64,000 bases of DNA from Bacteroidales bacterium (GTDB lineage Bacteria; Bacteroidota; Bacteroidia; Bacteroidales; UBA932): NCBI GenBank assembly GCA_015060455.1, contig SUYM01000019.1, forward strand, positions 1-64,000, written 5' to 3'. Numbering within the stretch: position 1 is the first letter of the stretch; the number at the start of each line of letters is the position of its first letter. Position numbers and translations under genes: made by a program. The notes beneath the pieces were generated by a model, which saw only the letters and a list, made by a program, of their open reading frames with translations, made no database searches and was not told where the DNA came from. Below, in pieces: positions 25,728-35,761 of the stretch.

Positions 25728-26303
25728 CTATTCATAAACCCACATTACAACGCTAGTACATTGCATATGAAGCATCTTTGCCAATCTTTTATATCTGTGG
25801 AATGGTACGGTTATGCATCCAAGACTTCTCGGACCAAATGACGGATGAATGAGTATTGCTCTTGCCCGGGCATTTGAGTTTGTTTCATCAAGCCCATCCA
25901 ACTCAAAAGCATTTACCGAATAATTGTACATCTTCCTTTCTCTTCCAATCTTATAATGGCCGAGTGAACTGCAGTGACTGCCAGGAATATTGCTGAATTC
26001 TCCCCTAAATACACTACTATCACCTCCTCGTCCATGCCCACAAAGACTTTTCAGGACAATCTCTCCTGTATTCAAGTCAACGACATAAAATCTTTGCTGG
26101 AATGAATGTCTGCTATAGTCAACCAATATGCCATAATCTGTATTGTATCCTCTTGAACGGCAATATGATTTCAACTCAAATGACTTTGCACCCAAATCAG
26201 CAGGAGCACTGTTGGATATAATACATACTCCTCCTGCAACTATAAGCAGCGAGCAAAATATGATAGAGACTATCTTTATAATTTTCTTGAGCATAATTTT
26301 CAT
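25728..26303 (-). CDS. L,D-transpeptidase-like (YkuD_2) secreted or membrane-anchored protein
   Basis: 191 residues with an N-terminal hydrophobic segment (IVSIIFCSLLIVAGGVCII). The core has HGRGG, the GSHCSSLGHYKIG stretch, ILIHPSFG and SLGCITVP, matching the murein L,D-transpeptidase catalytic-domain family, with Cys in SLGC as the nucleophile and His in IHPS supporting it. It probably acts on peptidoglycan in the periplasm. It runs convergently toward the tmRNA gene, 25 bases away. Confidence 0.8.
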   Translation of the reverse strand: MKIMLKKIIKIVSIIFCSLLIVAGGVCIISNSAPADLGAKSFELKSYCRSRGYNTDYGILVDYSRHSFQQRFYVVDLNTGEIVLKSLCGHGRGGDSSVFRGEFSNIPGSHCSSLGHYKIGRERKMYNYSVNAFELDGLDETNSNARARAILIHPSFGPRSLGCITVPFHRYKRLAKMLHMQCTSVVMWVYE

Positions 26304-26360
26304 TATTTAATTATCTCTCGATCGAAGTATAATTTTCAAAATTCCCTCACTCTGCACCTG

Positions 26361-26433
26361 CTGAGGGAATTGAGGTTTTTGAGGGAATGAGGGAGATGCC
26401 CGGTCGGAGCCGGACATGACGGTGGAGGGCCGG
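26361..26433. repeat. 73-bp intergenic repeat, copy 1
   Basis: Contains CTGAGGGAATTGAGG, the palindrome GCCCGGTCGGAGCCGGAC and a GGAGGGCCGG end. The matching copy at 27749-27821 is nearly identical, and the two bracket the STAS-like/ATPase pair. Confidence 0.7.
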
Positions 26434-26496
26434 GCATAACAGAAAAACAGGCATCTGTGCTGATACCTGTAAATAACTAATTTGACAAGTCGCTGA

Positions 26497-26781
26497 TTAT
26501 GACAGCGCCGAGTATTTCTGGACGTAGTCCTTAATTCTTTGGGCTTGGGAGACAGATATTTTATGGAACGAAATCTTTGATCTCAGTACATCCACTCCGT
26601 AGTTATCAATAAATTTGCCGATGGACATATTCAAGAACATGGATGGCAGGATAGATACGCCGGTCATATCCAGCACTATCTTTGGCTCATCCATCTTCTG
26701 TACAAGAATATCGTACAACTCTGCTCCTGCCTGAGGATATGTTTTCCCCTCCAAAAGGGTCTGTATGTTTATCGAGCACAT
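26497..26781 (-). CDS. STAS-like (DUF4325-type) domain protein
   Basis: 94 residues. The pattern KIVLDMTGVSILPSMFLNMS resembles the central strand and helix of STAS-like DUF4325 proteins, usually found beside histidine-kinase-like ATPases. It lacks an obvious phosphorylatable Ser at the canonical anti-anti-sigma position, although Ser/Thr are close by. It follows the GHKL ATPase gene by 9 bases. By analogy the two form a partner-switching or signalling pair; the output is unknown. It is not a transporter STAS domain, because no permease is attached. Confidence 0.7.
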   Translation of the reverse strand: MCSINIQTLLEGKTYPQAGAELYDILVQKMDEPKIVLDMTGVSILPSMFLNMSIGKFIDNYGVDVLRSKISFHKISVSQAQRIKDYVQKYSALS

Positions 26782-26790
26782 AATTTGTCC

Positions 26791-27648
26791 TTAAATATCA
26801 AAATCATCAATATACTCCTTGTCCGGCAAATGTGATAATGTGATGCCAAAATTAATAAGAGTTCCCCTAAAATCAAAATTCAGGGAATTAACTGACACTG
26901 ATTCATTATCTGCCTCCAAGTATGCCTTGTTGCTAAAAAGATACATTTTATCATTTTCGGTACAACTTGACCTTATATTATCCAATCCCATACCGCTGTT
27001 GTGTAATGAAGAGCCGATTGTAAATTTTGCTTCAATTGACCTTCTCAGTGCTTCTTCATCAGTTTTGATATGCGGAAATGCGACTTTAATAGGCTGCACC
27101 ATGCCGACTCCAAGGTCGCATATCGTGGAATCAAGCACCTGTGTCTCCTTATTGAACGTAATCACAGAAAATGCAATGCCATTTGCGTGTGCGTGGTCAA
27201 ATACATTATAGTATGCTTCAGTCAGGCCATTGTGTACGACATCAAGTTCTTTATTCTGCAGAAACTTTCGTTCCAGATATTCCTGAATGCGGCGACCATG
27301 CATTTCCTTGCCGCTGTTGGTGATTCGCCATAGATTACATACTGTTTCATCTTTCGCATCAATGTAATCTTGTCCTGTGGCCCAATATTCTCCTAACTGT
27401 ATTATATCTGTGAGATATTCCTCTGCTGCGGTCTGCTTACGAAGGTTGACATGCAATCCTGACCTGTCCGCATATTCTATCAGACAGGCAAGAGAAGCGA
27501 TATGGAAAGATGTCAGAGTCTTATCTGCCGAAACCCCAAGTGTGATTTCATGCGTGGTCCTCTTATAGGCAGGTATATTATCCCGAACTTGCATTATCTG
27601 CTCTAACCATTCTTCCTTATGTATGTTGTCGAAGATAACCGTACACAT
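26791..27648 (-). CDS. GHKL ATPase (histidine-kinase-like) with an N-terminal domain of unknown function
   Basis: 285 residues. The C-terminal part has the ATP-binding boxes: the N box LTEAYYNVFDHA, the G1-like DLGVGM and the G2-like SGMGLDNI. No dimerisation/phospho-His domain is seen, so it is an ATPase or protein kinase of the anti-sigma type rather than a sensor kinase. The first ~110 residues are alpha/beta with no recognised motif. It is paired with the STAS-like gene, and both lie between two copies of the 73-bp repeat. A role in stress response or defence is possible but not shown. Confidence 0.75.
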   Translation of the reverse strand: MCTVIFDNIHKEEWLEQIMQVRDNIPAYKRTTHEITLGVSADKTLTSFHIASLACLIEYADRSGLHVNLRKQTAAEEYLTDIIQLGEYWATGQDYIDAKDETVCNLWRITNSGKEMHGRRIQEYLERKFLQNKELDVVHNGLTEAYYNVFDHAHANGIAFSVITFNKETQVLDSTICDLGVGMVQPIKVAFPHIKTDEEALRRSIEAKFTIGSSLHNSGMGLDNIRSSCTENDKMYLFSNKAYLEADNESVSVNSLNFDFRGTLINFGITLSHLPDKEYIDDFDI

Positions 27649-27748
27649 AGTTCTAAAATTTCGGTAAAATTATACAATTTCATGGATTGCCACAAATGAA
27701 AATCGAAAATGGTAGCGACAATTACGTGTATTGTATTATTCCACCCTA

Positions 27749-27821
27749 CTGAGGGAATTGAGGTTTTTGAGGGAATGAGGGAGATGCCCGGTCGGAGCCG
27801 GGCATGACGGGAGAGGGCCGG
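27749..27821. repeat. 73-bp intergenic repeat, copy 2
   Basis: Nearly identical and co-oriented to 26361-26433. The rest of the 27649-28033 gap holds the bactofilin terminator and no gene I can support. Confidence 0.7.
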
Positions 27822-27978
27822 TGATACTCAGGTCTCTACTTAAATTTTCCTCGCCTTATACCTTAATATATATAGGCTACATTCCCCAAGCGTTGTCGAT
27901 GAGTTTTATTGCGGCGGTTCTGCTCCCGCAGTTCACTTGGTGTAATGCTTTCAGTCCCATTTCGCGAACACTTAGCCA

Positions 27979-28010
27979 CAAAAAATCCTGCCCGTCAAAG
28001 GAGCAGGATA
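27979..28010 (-). terminator. Rho-independent terminator after the bactofilin gene
   Basis: Stem ATCCTGC/GCAGGAT followed by T6 on the minus strand, 24 bases past the stop. Confidence 0.8.
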
Positions 28011-28033
28011 ATCGTAGAAATGTGGAGGGCCGG

Positions 28034-28441
28034 TTATTTCTGAGCCTTGACGTCTGCCTTCGGCACGTCGATGCCGGCAACCTGATTGAACTCCTGTTCG
28101 GTGATCATCTTGCAGTTGCCGTTGAATGTCGAGCCGAGTTCTACTGAAAGTCTCTTGATGTGGAGATTGCCCTCCATGGTGCAGCCTTCCATGAGGGAAA
28201 GCGTGTCCTTCACATAGAGATTGCCTTCCATCTTGCCCCAAAGGTCGGCATTTTCGCAGATGACATCGCCCTTGACGTTGGCTGATTCACCTATCACTAC
28301 CCTGCCCTTTGTCTGGACTCTGCCCTCGAATGTTCCGTCGATACGGATGTCATAAGGCGACTGGATTTCACCCTTGATGACTGTGCCGGCAGATATTCGA
28401 CTGATGGAATTTACGTTCAAAGTTGGTTCTGACTTTGCCAT
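28034..28441 (-). CDS. Bactofilin (polymer-forming cytoskeletal protein)
   Basis: 135 residues. A short disordered start is followed by a regular right-handed beta-helix repeat with short turns: GTVIKGEIQSPYDIRIDG, EGRVQTKGRVVIGESA, GDVICENADLWGKMEGN. Bactofilins assemble into non-polar filaments without nucleotide and act in cell shape and envelope organisation. No peptidase is adjacent. Start and length fit the family. Confidence 0.92.
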   Translation of the reverse strand: MAKSEPTLNVNSISRISAGTVIKGEIQSPYDIRIDGTFEGRVQTKGRVVIGESANVKGDVICENADLWGKMEGNLYVKDTLSLMEGCTMEGNLHIKRLSVELGSTFNGNCKMITEQEFNQVAGIDVPKADVKAQK

Positions 28442-28476
28442 AATAGTGTATTTAGATTAACATACTTTCATTAAAA

Positions 28477-28504
28477 CAGATCCTTCGCTACGCTCAGGAT
28501 GACA
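28477..28504. repeat. Interspersed repeat (GATCCTTCG...CTCAGGATGACA type)
   Basis: A third copy of the 5668-5697 repeat, trailed by two tandem echoes (CGCTCAGGATGACAGTGACA) before the secA stop. Confidence 0.6.
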
Positions 28505-28540
28505 GTGACACGCTCAGGATGACAGTGACACGCTCAGGAC

Positions 28541-31500
28541 CTACAGCCCTTTGCCGTGGCAGTTCTTGAACTTCTTGCCAGAGCCGCAAGGGCATGGATC
28601 ATTACGTCCCACCTGCTTCTCCACATGCACCGGCATCCTGCTCTTCTGCTCTCCCCCGTTAGTCACAAGGTCGGTGCGAGAGGTCTGCATCTGACTCATG
28701 TCAGGCTTGCGCTGCTGAGCCGGAGCCTGTGCCTGGGAGGCATCACGAAGCGGAATATGCGCCCTGAGCAGGAACGAAAGCACCTCCTGATTGAGTTCTT
28801 CCAGCATCTTGCTGAAAAGGTTGAAACTCTCGAACTTATATATAAGGAGAGGGTCCTTCTGCTCGTATGTTGCGTTCTGCACCGACTGTTTCAGGTCGTC
28901 CATGTCACGAAGATGCTCCTTCCATTTCTCGTCGATCTGCCAGAGGGTGATGGACTTGCTGAGTGTCCTCGCGATCTCTCTTCCCTCAGACTCGTATGCC
29001 TTCTTCAGATCGACAGAAAGGGTCATCATCTTGCGGCCGTCTGAAATAGGAATAGCGATATTCTGATAGATCGCACCCTGCTTCTCATACACCTCTTTGA
29101 GGATAGGATAAGCCTTCTGCACCATAGTGTCGATACGACGCTGATAAGTTTCAAGCATATGCGAGTGCAGTTTCTCTGCAATCTGGGCAGTCTTGGCACT
29201 GTTGAAGAACTCCTCATCGAATCCCGGCTCCACCGAAAGTGCCATCATCACCATCTCGGAGAAGGATTCAAAATCATAATTCTCAGCCCTTTCCGCAAAG
29301 ATCTGAGCGATGTCCTGCATCATGTTCATCACATCGATTTCAACTCGCTCACCTGAAAGCGCATTGCGTCTCTTGGTGTAGATGACCTCTCTCTGGGAGT
29401 TCATCACATCGTCATATTCAAGGAGTCTCTTACGGATGCCGAAATTGTTTTCCTCCACCTTCTTCTGCGCCCTCTCTATGGAACTGCTGAGCATTGAGGC
29501 TTCAAGCGCTTCATCATCACGCATACCGAGTTTATCAACAATACCTGCAATCCTCTCAGATCCGAACAGACGCATGAGTTTGTCTTCCAGGGAAACATAG
29601 AAGATAGATGAACCCGGGTCTCCCTGACGGCCTGAACGACCACGCAACTGACGGTCAACCCGGCGGCTGTCATGACGCTCAGTACCGATGATGGCAAGAC
29701 CGCCTGCGTTCTTGACCTCCTCAGGAAGTTTGATGTCGGTACCACGACCTGCCATATTGGTTGCGATGGTCACGGTAGAAGGTTCTCCGGCATGTCTTAC
29801 GACCTCGGCCTCACGGGCATGCTGCTTGGCATTGAGCACCTGATGATCGATGCCACGAAGACGGAGCATACGGCTGAGCAGTTCGGAAGTCTCCACGTCG
29901 GTAGTACCCACAAGCACAGGTCGTCCCTGAGAGGTAAGTTCGCCGATCTTGTTTATGACGGCATCGAACTTGGCCTTCTTGGTCTTATAGATAAGGTCAT
30001 TCTGGTCGTCACGCGCTATGGGACGGTTTGTCGGAATGACCACAACATCAAGTTTGTATATTGACCAGAACTCACCCGCCTCTGTCTCTGCCGTACCTGT
30101 CATGCCGGCAAGTTTGTGATACATACGGAAATAGTTCTGGAGCGTGATTGTAGCAAATGTCTGGGTAGCAGCCTCAACCTTCACATTTTCCTTCGCCTCC
30201 ACTGCCTGATGAAGTCCGTCGCTCCAACGACGTCCCTCCATCACACGACCGGTCTGCTCATCCACGATCTTGATCTTGCCGTCAACGATGATGTAATCAA
30301 TCTCCTTGTCAAACATGGTATATGCTTTAAGGAGTTGGTTGACGGTATGAACGCGCTCAGATTTAAGAGCGAAGTCGGCCAGAAGGGCATCCTTCTTCTC
30401 CTGTTTCTCGGCAGCCGTGAGGTCAGATTTCTGGATTTCTGCAATGGCAGCACCCACGTCAGGAAGAACGAAGAACTCGGGATCCTCAAGATTTCCGGTG
30501 ATCAGGTCGCGGCCCTTGTCGGTCATATCGACCGAATGCTGCTTCTCATTGATGACGAAATAGAGTTCATCAGTAATAAAAGGCATCTCGCGCTCGTTAT
30601 CCTGGATAAAGCGGTTCTCGACCTTCTGGAGAAGTTGCTTCATGCCCGGCTCACTGAGGAACTTGATCAGCGGCTTATATTTAGGATATCCTTTGAATGC
30701 ACGGAAAAGAAGTATTCCGCCATCATTTTCATTACCGGCTGCGATCAGTCTCTTGGCCTCATTGAGCAACTGATTGACAAGGGTCTTCTGATGTGTATAG
30801 AGACGCTCCACATAAGGTTTGAACTCCATGAACTGCTGGTCCTCACCCTTTGGAACAGGACCCGAAATGATGAGAGGGGTACGCGCGTCGTCGATAAGCA
30901 CGGAATCGACCTCATCGACAATGGCGAAATGATGCTTGCGCTGCACCAGATCCCCCATCGACACTGCCATGTTGTCACGGAGGTAGTCGAAGCCGAATTC
31001 GTTGTTGGTACCGAAGGTGATGTTGCATGCGTATGCCTTCTTGCGTGCGTCACTGTTAGGCTGATGCTTGTCGATACAATCGACGCTGAGTCCATGGAAC
31101 ATGTACAGAGGTCCCATCCACTCGGAGTCACGCTTTGAGAGGTAGTCATTGACCGTCACCACATGCACACCCTTGCCGGCCAGGGCGTTGAGAAAGACAG
31201 GAAGGGTCGCCACGAGGGTCTTTCCTTCTCCGGTTGCCATCTCGGCGATCTTACCCTGATGAAGGACTATACCACCGATAAGTTGGACATCATAATGCAC
31301 CATATCCCAGGTGACCTCGTTTCCGCCTGCCATCCAGTGGTTCTGCCACAGAGCATAATCGCCGTCAATGGTCACGAACTCCTTGGTTGTACTGAGATTG
31401 CGGTCAAAATCAGTAGCCTTCACCTTGATTACAGGATTCTCCTTGAAACGGCGGGCTGTCGATTTCATGATTGCAAATGCCTCAGGAAGAATCTCATCAA

Positions 31501-31810
31501 GAACCTTCTCTATTGTCTGGTCAACCTTCTTTACAAGTTTATCTGACTCTGTCGCCAGTTTTTCCTTCTGAGCCAGAGGGATTTCCTTTTCAAGTTCCTC
31601 CTTTATATGTGCAATCCTTGCCTCATCTTCTGCGATAGCCTCGCGTATCTTCACTTTGAGGGCCTCACATCTTTCTCTGAGTGCATCGTCCGAAAGCGTA
31701 TCAATCTCTGCATAAGCGGCCAGAACCTTTTCAAGAGCAGGTCTGATGGCCTTCATATCCCTATCCGATTTCGAACCGAATATCTTTCTAAAAACGTCTG
31801 CTAATGACAT
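28541..31810 (-). CDS. secA: Protein translocase ATPase SecA
   Basis: 1089 residues, long as in other Bacteroidota. NBD1 carries Walker [10 protein letters not shown] and the DEAD-type box [19 protein letters not shown]2 carries [12 protein letters not shown] and the [12 protein letters not shown] arginine-finger region. The C-terminus ends in the zinc/SecB-binding motif [14 protein letters not shown]. It drives preproteins through SecYEG. It is a single gene, with an interspersed repeat between it and bactofilin. A long antisense frame across it is a shadow. Confidence 0.97.
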   Translation of the reverse strand: MSLADVFRKIFGSKSDRDMKAIRPALEKVLAAYAEIDTLSDDALRERCEALKVKIREAIAEDEARIAHIKEELEKEIPLAQKEKLATESDKLVKKVDQTIEKVLDEILPEAFAIMKSTARRFKENPVIKVKATDFDRNLSTTKEFVTIDGDYALWQNHWMAGGNEVTWDMVHYDVQLIGGIVLHQGKIAEMATGEGKTLVATLPVFLNALAGKGVHVVTVNDYLSKRDSEWMGPLYMFHGLSVDCIDKHQPNSDARKKAYACNITFGTNNEFGFDYLRDNMAVSMGDLVQRKHHFAIVDEVDSVLIDDARTPLIISGPVPKGEDQQFMEFKPYVERLYTHQKTLVNQLLNEAKRLIAAGNENDGGILLFRAFKGYPKYKPLIKFLSEPGMKQLLQKVENRFIQDNEREMPFITDELYFVINEKQHSVDMTDKGRDLITGNLEDPEFFVLPDVGAAIAEIQKSDLTAAEKQEKKDALLADFALKSERVHTVNQLLKAYTMFDKEIDYIIVDGKIKIVDEQTGRVMEGRRWSDGLHQAVEAKENVKVEAATQTFATITLQNYFRMYHKLAGMTGTAETEAGEFWSIYKLDVVVIPTNRPIARDDQNDLIYKTKKAKFDAVINKIGELTSQGRPVLVGTTDVETSELLSRMLRLRGIDHQVLNAKQHAREAEVVRHAGEPSTVTIATNMAGRGTDIKLPEEVKNAGGLAIIGTERHDSRRVDRQLRGRSGRQGDPGSSIFYVSLEDKLMRLFGSERIAGIVDKLGMRDDEALEASMLSSSIERAQKKVEENNFGIRKRLLEYDDVMNSQREVIYTKRRNALSGERVEIDVMNMMQDIAQIFAERAENYDFESFSEMVMMALSVEPGFDEEFFNSAKTAQIAEKLHSHMLETYQRRIDTMVQKAYPILKEVYEKQGAIYQNIAIPISDGRKMMTLSVDLKKAYESEGREIARTLSKSITLWQIDEKWKEHLRDMDDLKQSVQNATYEQKDPLLIYKFESFNLFSKMLEELNQEVLSFLLRAHIPLRDASQAQAPAQQRKPDMSQMQTSRTDLVTNGGEQKSRMPVHVEKQVGRNDPCPCGSGKKFKNCHGKGL

Positions 31811-31899
31811 ATCGATTATTATTAAAAATTACAGGTTGCCTACACGCGCGTGCAAACAACCTACAAATATAGTGACAATATGTGATAAACCCAAATTTA

Positions 31900-32394
31900 T
31901 CAAAGTAACTCAGGCTCAGACGGATTATAACCCGGATCAGGCGGAAGCACAACTCCCTGCCCGGCAGCACCCGCACCGGCCGCGACGGCAAGACGGTCAC
32001 ACCTTTCGTTTTCAGGATGTCCGGCATGCCCCTTTATCCAGTGAAAGGCCACACGATGCCTCTTATATACATTCAGAAACCTCATCCACAGATCCGGATT
32101 CTTGACCTTTGCGAAACCCTTTCTCTGCCAGCCTTCAAGCCAGCCCTTGTTTATGGCATTGACCACGTATGAAGAATCGCTATATACATGAACCTCAGCA
32201 TTTTCCCAACGTATTGCCTCCAAGCCCCTGATGACGGCAAGAAGTTCCATACGGTTGTTTGTGGTAAGGGAAAAACCTTCCGACATTTCCTTCTCCTTGC
32301 CGGCACATTTAAGCACAACCCCATAACCTCCAGGGCCGGGGTTGCCGCTTGATGCTCCATCCGTATATAGATAAATCGGCGGTCTGTTTTCCAT
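31900..32394 (-). CDS. rnhA: Ribonuclease HI
   Basis: 164 residues. The four carboxylates of the RNase HI active site are visible: Asp12 (YTDGASSG), Glu50 (NNRMEL), Asp73 (YSDSSY) and Asp133 (ERCDRLA), with the His-loop GHAGH. It removes RNA from RNA-DNA hybrids. The last ~25 residues are a proline-rich tail beyond the fold. Its ATG overlaps the pdxA stop by one base. Confidence 0.95.
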   Translation of the reverse strand: MENRPPIYLYTDGASSGNPGPGGYGVVLKCAGKEKEMSEGFSLTTNNRMELLAVIRGLEAIRWENAEVHVYSDSSYVVNAINKGWLEGWQRKGFAKVKNPDLWMRFLNVYKRHRVAFHWIKGHAGHPENERCDRLAVAAGAGAAGQGVVLPPDPGYNPSEPELL

Positions 32395-33476
32395 TATTCT
32401 ATGATTCGTCCGCCCTTAGGCTTGATTTCAGTATCAGGAGCCTTGACAGTCATACGTCCCTCCACGAGACTGTCATACCCTGCACGTTTGTTATAGATAT
32501 CGATGGCCTGATATATGGCCGCCTTCATAGATCGCGGATCCGCCATGTCTCTGCCTGCCATGTCGTATGCCGTTCCATGATCCGGAGAGGTGCGGACAAC
32601 CGGAAGACCTGCCGTAAAGTTGACTCCCTCCTCAAAAGCGATTGCCTTGAAAGGAGTCAGACCCTGGTCGTGATACATCGCAAGCACAGCGTCAAACTTC
32701 ATATAGTTGTCCAGAGCAAAGAATCCGTCAGAAGAATATGGACCAAAGGCCATTATGCCCTCTTCATTTGCTGCATTCACAGCAGGAAGAATGATCTGCT
32801 GCTCCTCGTCGCCGAGCAGGCCGCCGTCACCGCAGTGAGGATTGAGTCCGAGAACCGCTATCTTCGGCTGATCAACACCGAAATCCCTTTGGAGAGAAGC
32901 CTTCATCAGGCGGAGTTTCTTCAATATCTTTTCTTCGGATATCTGAGAAGGGACGTCCTTCAATGAAATATGACCCGTAAGAACTCCCACTTTCAGGCGG
33001 TCGCAGACCATGACCATGGCCACCTCGTCGACTCCGAACTCCTTTTCAAGATATTCGGTGTGTCCCGTATATCCGAAGCCTTCGGCAGACATGGCTTTCT
33101 TGTTTATGGGGGCCGTCACCAGCACGTCTATATAGCCGGCCTTTATGTCCTCCACAGCCTTGGCAAGCGAAATCATGGCAGATTTTGCAGACTCGGGAGT
33201 AGGCTGACCCGGCTCGACAAACACATTGTCAGGCAGACAGTTGACTATATTCACACGCTTGTGGTGAGCATCCTTTGCAGACGAGATGACATTGGTGTTC
33301 ATGTTCTCGATATCATGCATCTGCTTCTTGTAAAAGCCGAAGATCTTCGACGAGCCATATATGACAGGAGTGCAAAGTTCCAGCATCCTTTCATCTGCAA
33401 ACGACTTTATTATGACTTCGTATCCGATTCCATTACCATCTCCCTGGGTAATTCCTACTATCAATTTTCTTGACAT
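32394..33476 (-). CDS. pdxA: 4-hydroxythreonine-4-phosphate dehydrogenase
   Basis: 360 residues from the ATG at 33476, where the family's start MSRKLIVGITQGDGNGIGYE begins; the longer frame from 33554 has an unrelated head. PdxA oxidises 4-phosphohydroxy-threonine with NAD(P) in pyridoxal-phosphate synthesis. The metal-binding His residues are in GYTGHTEYL, MYHDQGLTPFK and SPDHGTAYD. It is coupled to rnhA downstream by a TAATG overlap and transcribed divergently from recG. Confidence 0.94.
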   Translation of the reverse strand: MSRKLIVGITQGDGNGIGYEVIIKSFADERMLELCTPVIYGSSKIFGFYKKQMHDIENMNTNVISSAKDAHHKRVNIVNCLPDNVFVEPGQPTPESAKSAMISLAKAVEDIKAGYIDVLVTAPINKKAMSAEGFGYTGHTEYLEKEFGVDEVAMVMVCDRLKVGVLTGHISLKDVPSQISEEKILKKLRLMKASLQRDFGVDQPKIAVLGLNPHCGDGGLLGDEEQQIILPAVNAANEEGIMAFGPYSSDGFFALDNYMKFDAVLAMYHDQGLTPFKAIAFEEGVNFTAGLPVVRTSPDHGTAYDMAGRDMADPRSMKAAIYQAIDIYNKRAGYDSLVEGRMTVKAPDTEIKPKGGRIIE

Positions 33477-33576
33477 ACAATGAAAATATTTAATTCTACG
33501 AAAATGTTTTGCTGAAAGCATGCAAATATACAAATTCATTGTAAATAAACCCACAAATAATTATATTTGCCGTTGT

Positions 33577-35757
33577 ATGGCACAAGATGGACTGAATATG
33601 GATATACAGTTTCTGCCGGGCGTAGGCCCCAAGAGAGCGGAACTGTTAGGTAAGGAACTCGGCATCATCACTGTTGGAGAACTGCTGAGGCTTTATCCCT
33701 TCCGTCATATAGACAAGAGTACGTTTGTGCGGATTGCAGATGCCCGTCCTGACATGGCATATATCCAGATCAAGGCGAAGGTGACAAGGACCGACCTTTA
33801 CGGCAGCACATCGGGAACCGGCGCCATGACACCAGGCAACAACCTCAAATTCAACACAGTACGCCGAATGAGCGTATGGGTCGATGACGGCAGCGGTCAG
33901 ATGGAGATGGTCTTCTTCAAGGGGATCAAGTGGATGTATGAAAGGTTGAAGGCGGGGGCGGAATTCATATTTTTCGGCAAGCCATCCACCTTCAACGGAC
34001 GCATAAACATGGTACATCCGGAAGTCGATCCCACGGCCGGAAAACCGGTTGCCGGCACCATCATCACCCCGGGAAGTGCAAGCGGAACGATGACAGGCGT
34101 ATATACAAGCACGGAAAGGCTAAGGAACGGAGGCGTGACAGGCAAGGTCATGAACCGCATAATGGAGGCGGCCCTGACCAGATGTCTCGGCTATGTGGAG
34201 GAGTCGCTACCTGAATATATAATGCTCCGGTACGGCCTCACACCCATACATTTCGCATTGAGGAACATTCATTTTCCGAAAGACCTCAACGCGCTTGAAA
34301 AGGCAAGATACCGCCTGAAATTCGAGGAACTGTTCTACCTCCAACTTTCCCTCCTCAAACAGAAATATATTCGCAGCAGGGAGGCCAGGGGCATCGCCAT
34401 GCCACGTGTCGGAGAAGCATTCAACCGATGCTACCATGCTCTCCCCTTCCCGCTCACCGGAGCCCAGAAGCGCGTGATCACGGAGATCCGCGACGACATG
34501 AAGAGCGGACGGCAGATGAACCGCCTGCTGCAAGGAGATGTGGGCAGCGGAAAGACTATGGTCGCAGTGCTGACTGCGCTTATCGCCATAGGAAACGGCT
34601 ATCAGGCATGTATCATGGCTCCGACGGAAGTCCTTGCACAGCAGCACTATAAGAATATCCAGAAATTCCTTGCACCGACCGGTGTCAGGTCTGCCCTTCT
34701 GACAGGCAGCAGCAAGACAGCCGAGCGACGTGAGGTACACGCCGGACTGGAAGACGGAAGCATAGGTATTATCGTGGGTACGCATGCCCTGATTGAAGAC
34801 AATGTGATTTTCAGAAATCTTGGCCTTGCGATAGTTGATGAGCAGCACAGGTTCGGTGTGGAGCAGAGATCGAAGTTATGGAGAAAATCCTCGGCCGGTG
34901 CACCGCCTCATGTGCTCGTGATGACAGCGACACCTATTCCACGCACGCTTGCGATGACTGTATATGGAGACCTTGACGTGTCAATCATCGACGAACTGCC
35001 TCCGGGAAGAAAGCCGGTGCAGACCATACATGCGACTGAAAGCAAGCGCATTGCCATGTACAATTTCATGCGCGACCAGATTGCCCTCGGACGACAGGTC
35101 TTTGTTGTATATCCGCTGATACATGAAACAGAAAAGGTTGATTATCAAAGTCTTGAAGAGGGCATAGAACAGATTGCGAAAGCCTTCCCTTTCCCTCCGT
35201 ACAAGATGGCGGTCGTGCATGGAAAGATGACCAACGACGAAAAGAATTTCAATATGGACGCCTTCGCAGCAGGCCGGGCGCATATTCTGGTCGCCACATC
35301 GGTGATTGAGGTGGGGGTCGATGTGCCGAACGCTTCCGTGATGGTCATCGAAAGCGCCGAGAGGTTCGGGCTGAGCCAGTTGCATCAGTTGCGCGGCCGT
35401 GTGGGACGAGGCTGCGAAAAGTCATATTGCGTGCTGATGACAGGGCATAAGATGAGCAAGGAGTCAAAACACAGGATCGAACTTATGTGTGCGACGGAGA
35501 ACGGTTTCGAACTTGCGGAAGAGGATATGAAGATGCGCGGTCCGGGAGACCTTGAAGGCACCCAGCAGAGCGGACTGCCGATCAGTCTGAACATCGCTTC
35601 CCTTGCGAAGGACGGTCTTATCCTGAATGCCGCGAGAGCCGCTGCCGAGGCCGTTCTGGAAGAGGATCCTACACTGACATCGGACCGGAATCAACTTCTG
35701 CGCAAGGAACTGCGCAAAGATAAATATCAGGTAAAGGATTACAGCAAAATCAGTTGA
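33577..35757 (+). CDS. recG: ATP-dependent DNA helicase RecG
   Basis: 726 residues from the ATG at 33577 (33598 is possible; a -7 box TATATTTG at 33562-33569 leaves almost no leader). The wedge/OB region is N-terminal (IQIKAKVTRTDLYG). The helicase core has Walker A LQGDVGSGKT, the DEQH box (VDEQHRFGVEQR), motif III TATPIPRT and motif VI QLRGRVGRG. RecG remodels stalled forks and Holliday junctions. Four bases separate it from the WYL regulator. Confidence 0.96.
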   Translation: MAQDGLNMDIQFLPGVGPKRAELLGKELGIITVGELLRLYPFRHIDKSTFVRIADARPDMAYIQIKAKVTRTDLYGSTSGTGAMTPGNNLKFNTVRRMSVWVDDGSGQMEMVFFKGIKWMYERLKAGAEFIFFGKPSTFNGRINMVHPEVDPTAGKPVAGTIITPGSASGTMTGVYTSTERLRNGGVTGKVMNRIMEAALTRCLGYVEESLPEYIMLRYGLTPIHFALRNIHFPKDLNALEKARYRLKFEELFYLQLSLLKQKYIRSREARGIAMPRVGEAFNRCYHALPFPLTGAQKRVITEIRDDMKSGRQMNRLLQGDVGSGKTMVAVLTALIAIGNGYQACIMAPTEVLAQQHYKNIQKFLAPTGVRSALLTGSSKTAERREVHAGLEDGSIGIIVGTHALIEDNVIFRNLGLAIVDEQHRFGVEQRSKLWRKSSAGAPPHVLVMTATPIPRTLAMTVYGDLDVSIIDELPPGRKPVQTIHATESKRIAMYNFMRDQIALGRQVFVVYPLIHETEKVDYQSLEEGIEQIAKAFPFPPYKMAVVHGKMTNDEKNFNMDAFAAGRAHILVATSVIEVGVDVPNASVMVIESAERFGLSQLHQLRGRVGRGCEKSYCVLMTGHKMSKESKHRIELMCATENGFELAEEDMKMRGPGDLEGTQQSGLPISLNIASLAKDGLILNAARAAAEAVLEEDPTLTSDRNQLLRKELRKDKYQVKDYSKIS

Positions 35758-35761
35758 CACT

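Noticed and set aside
30116..31138. 340-codon plus-strand frame antisense to secA
   Set aside because: Shadow of the biased secA codons with no domain or promoter.
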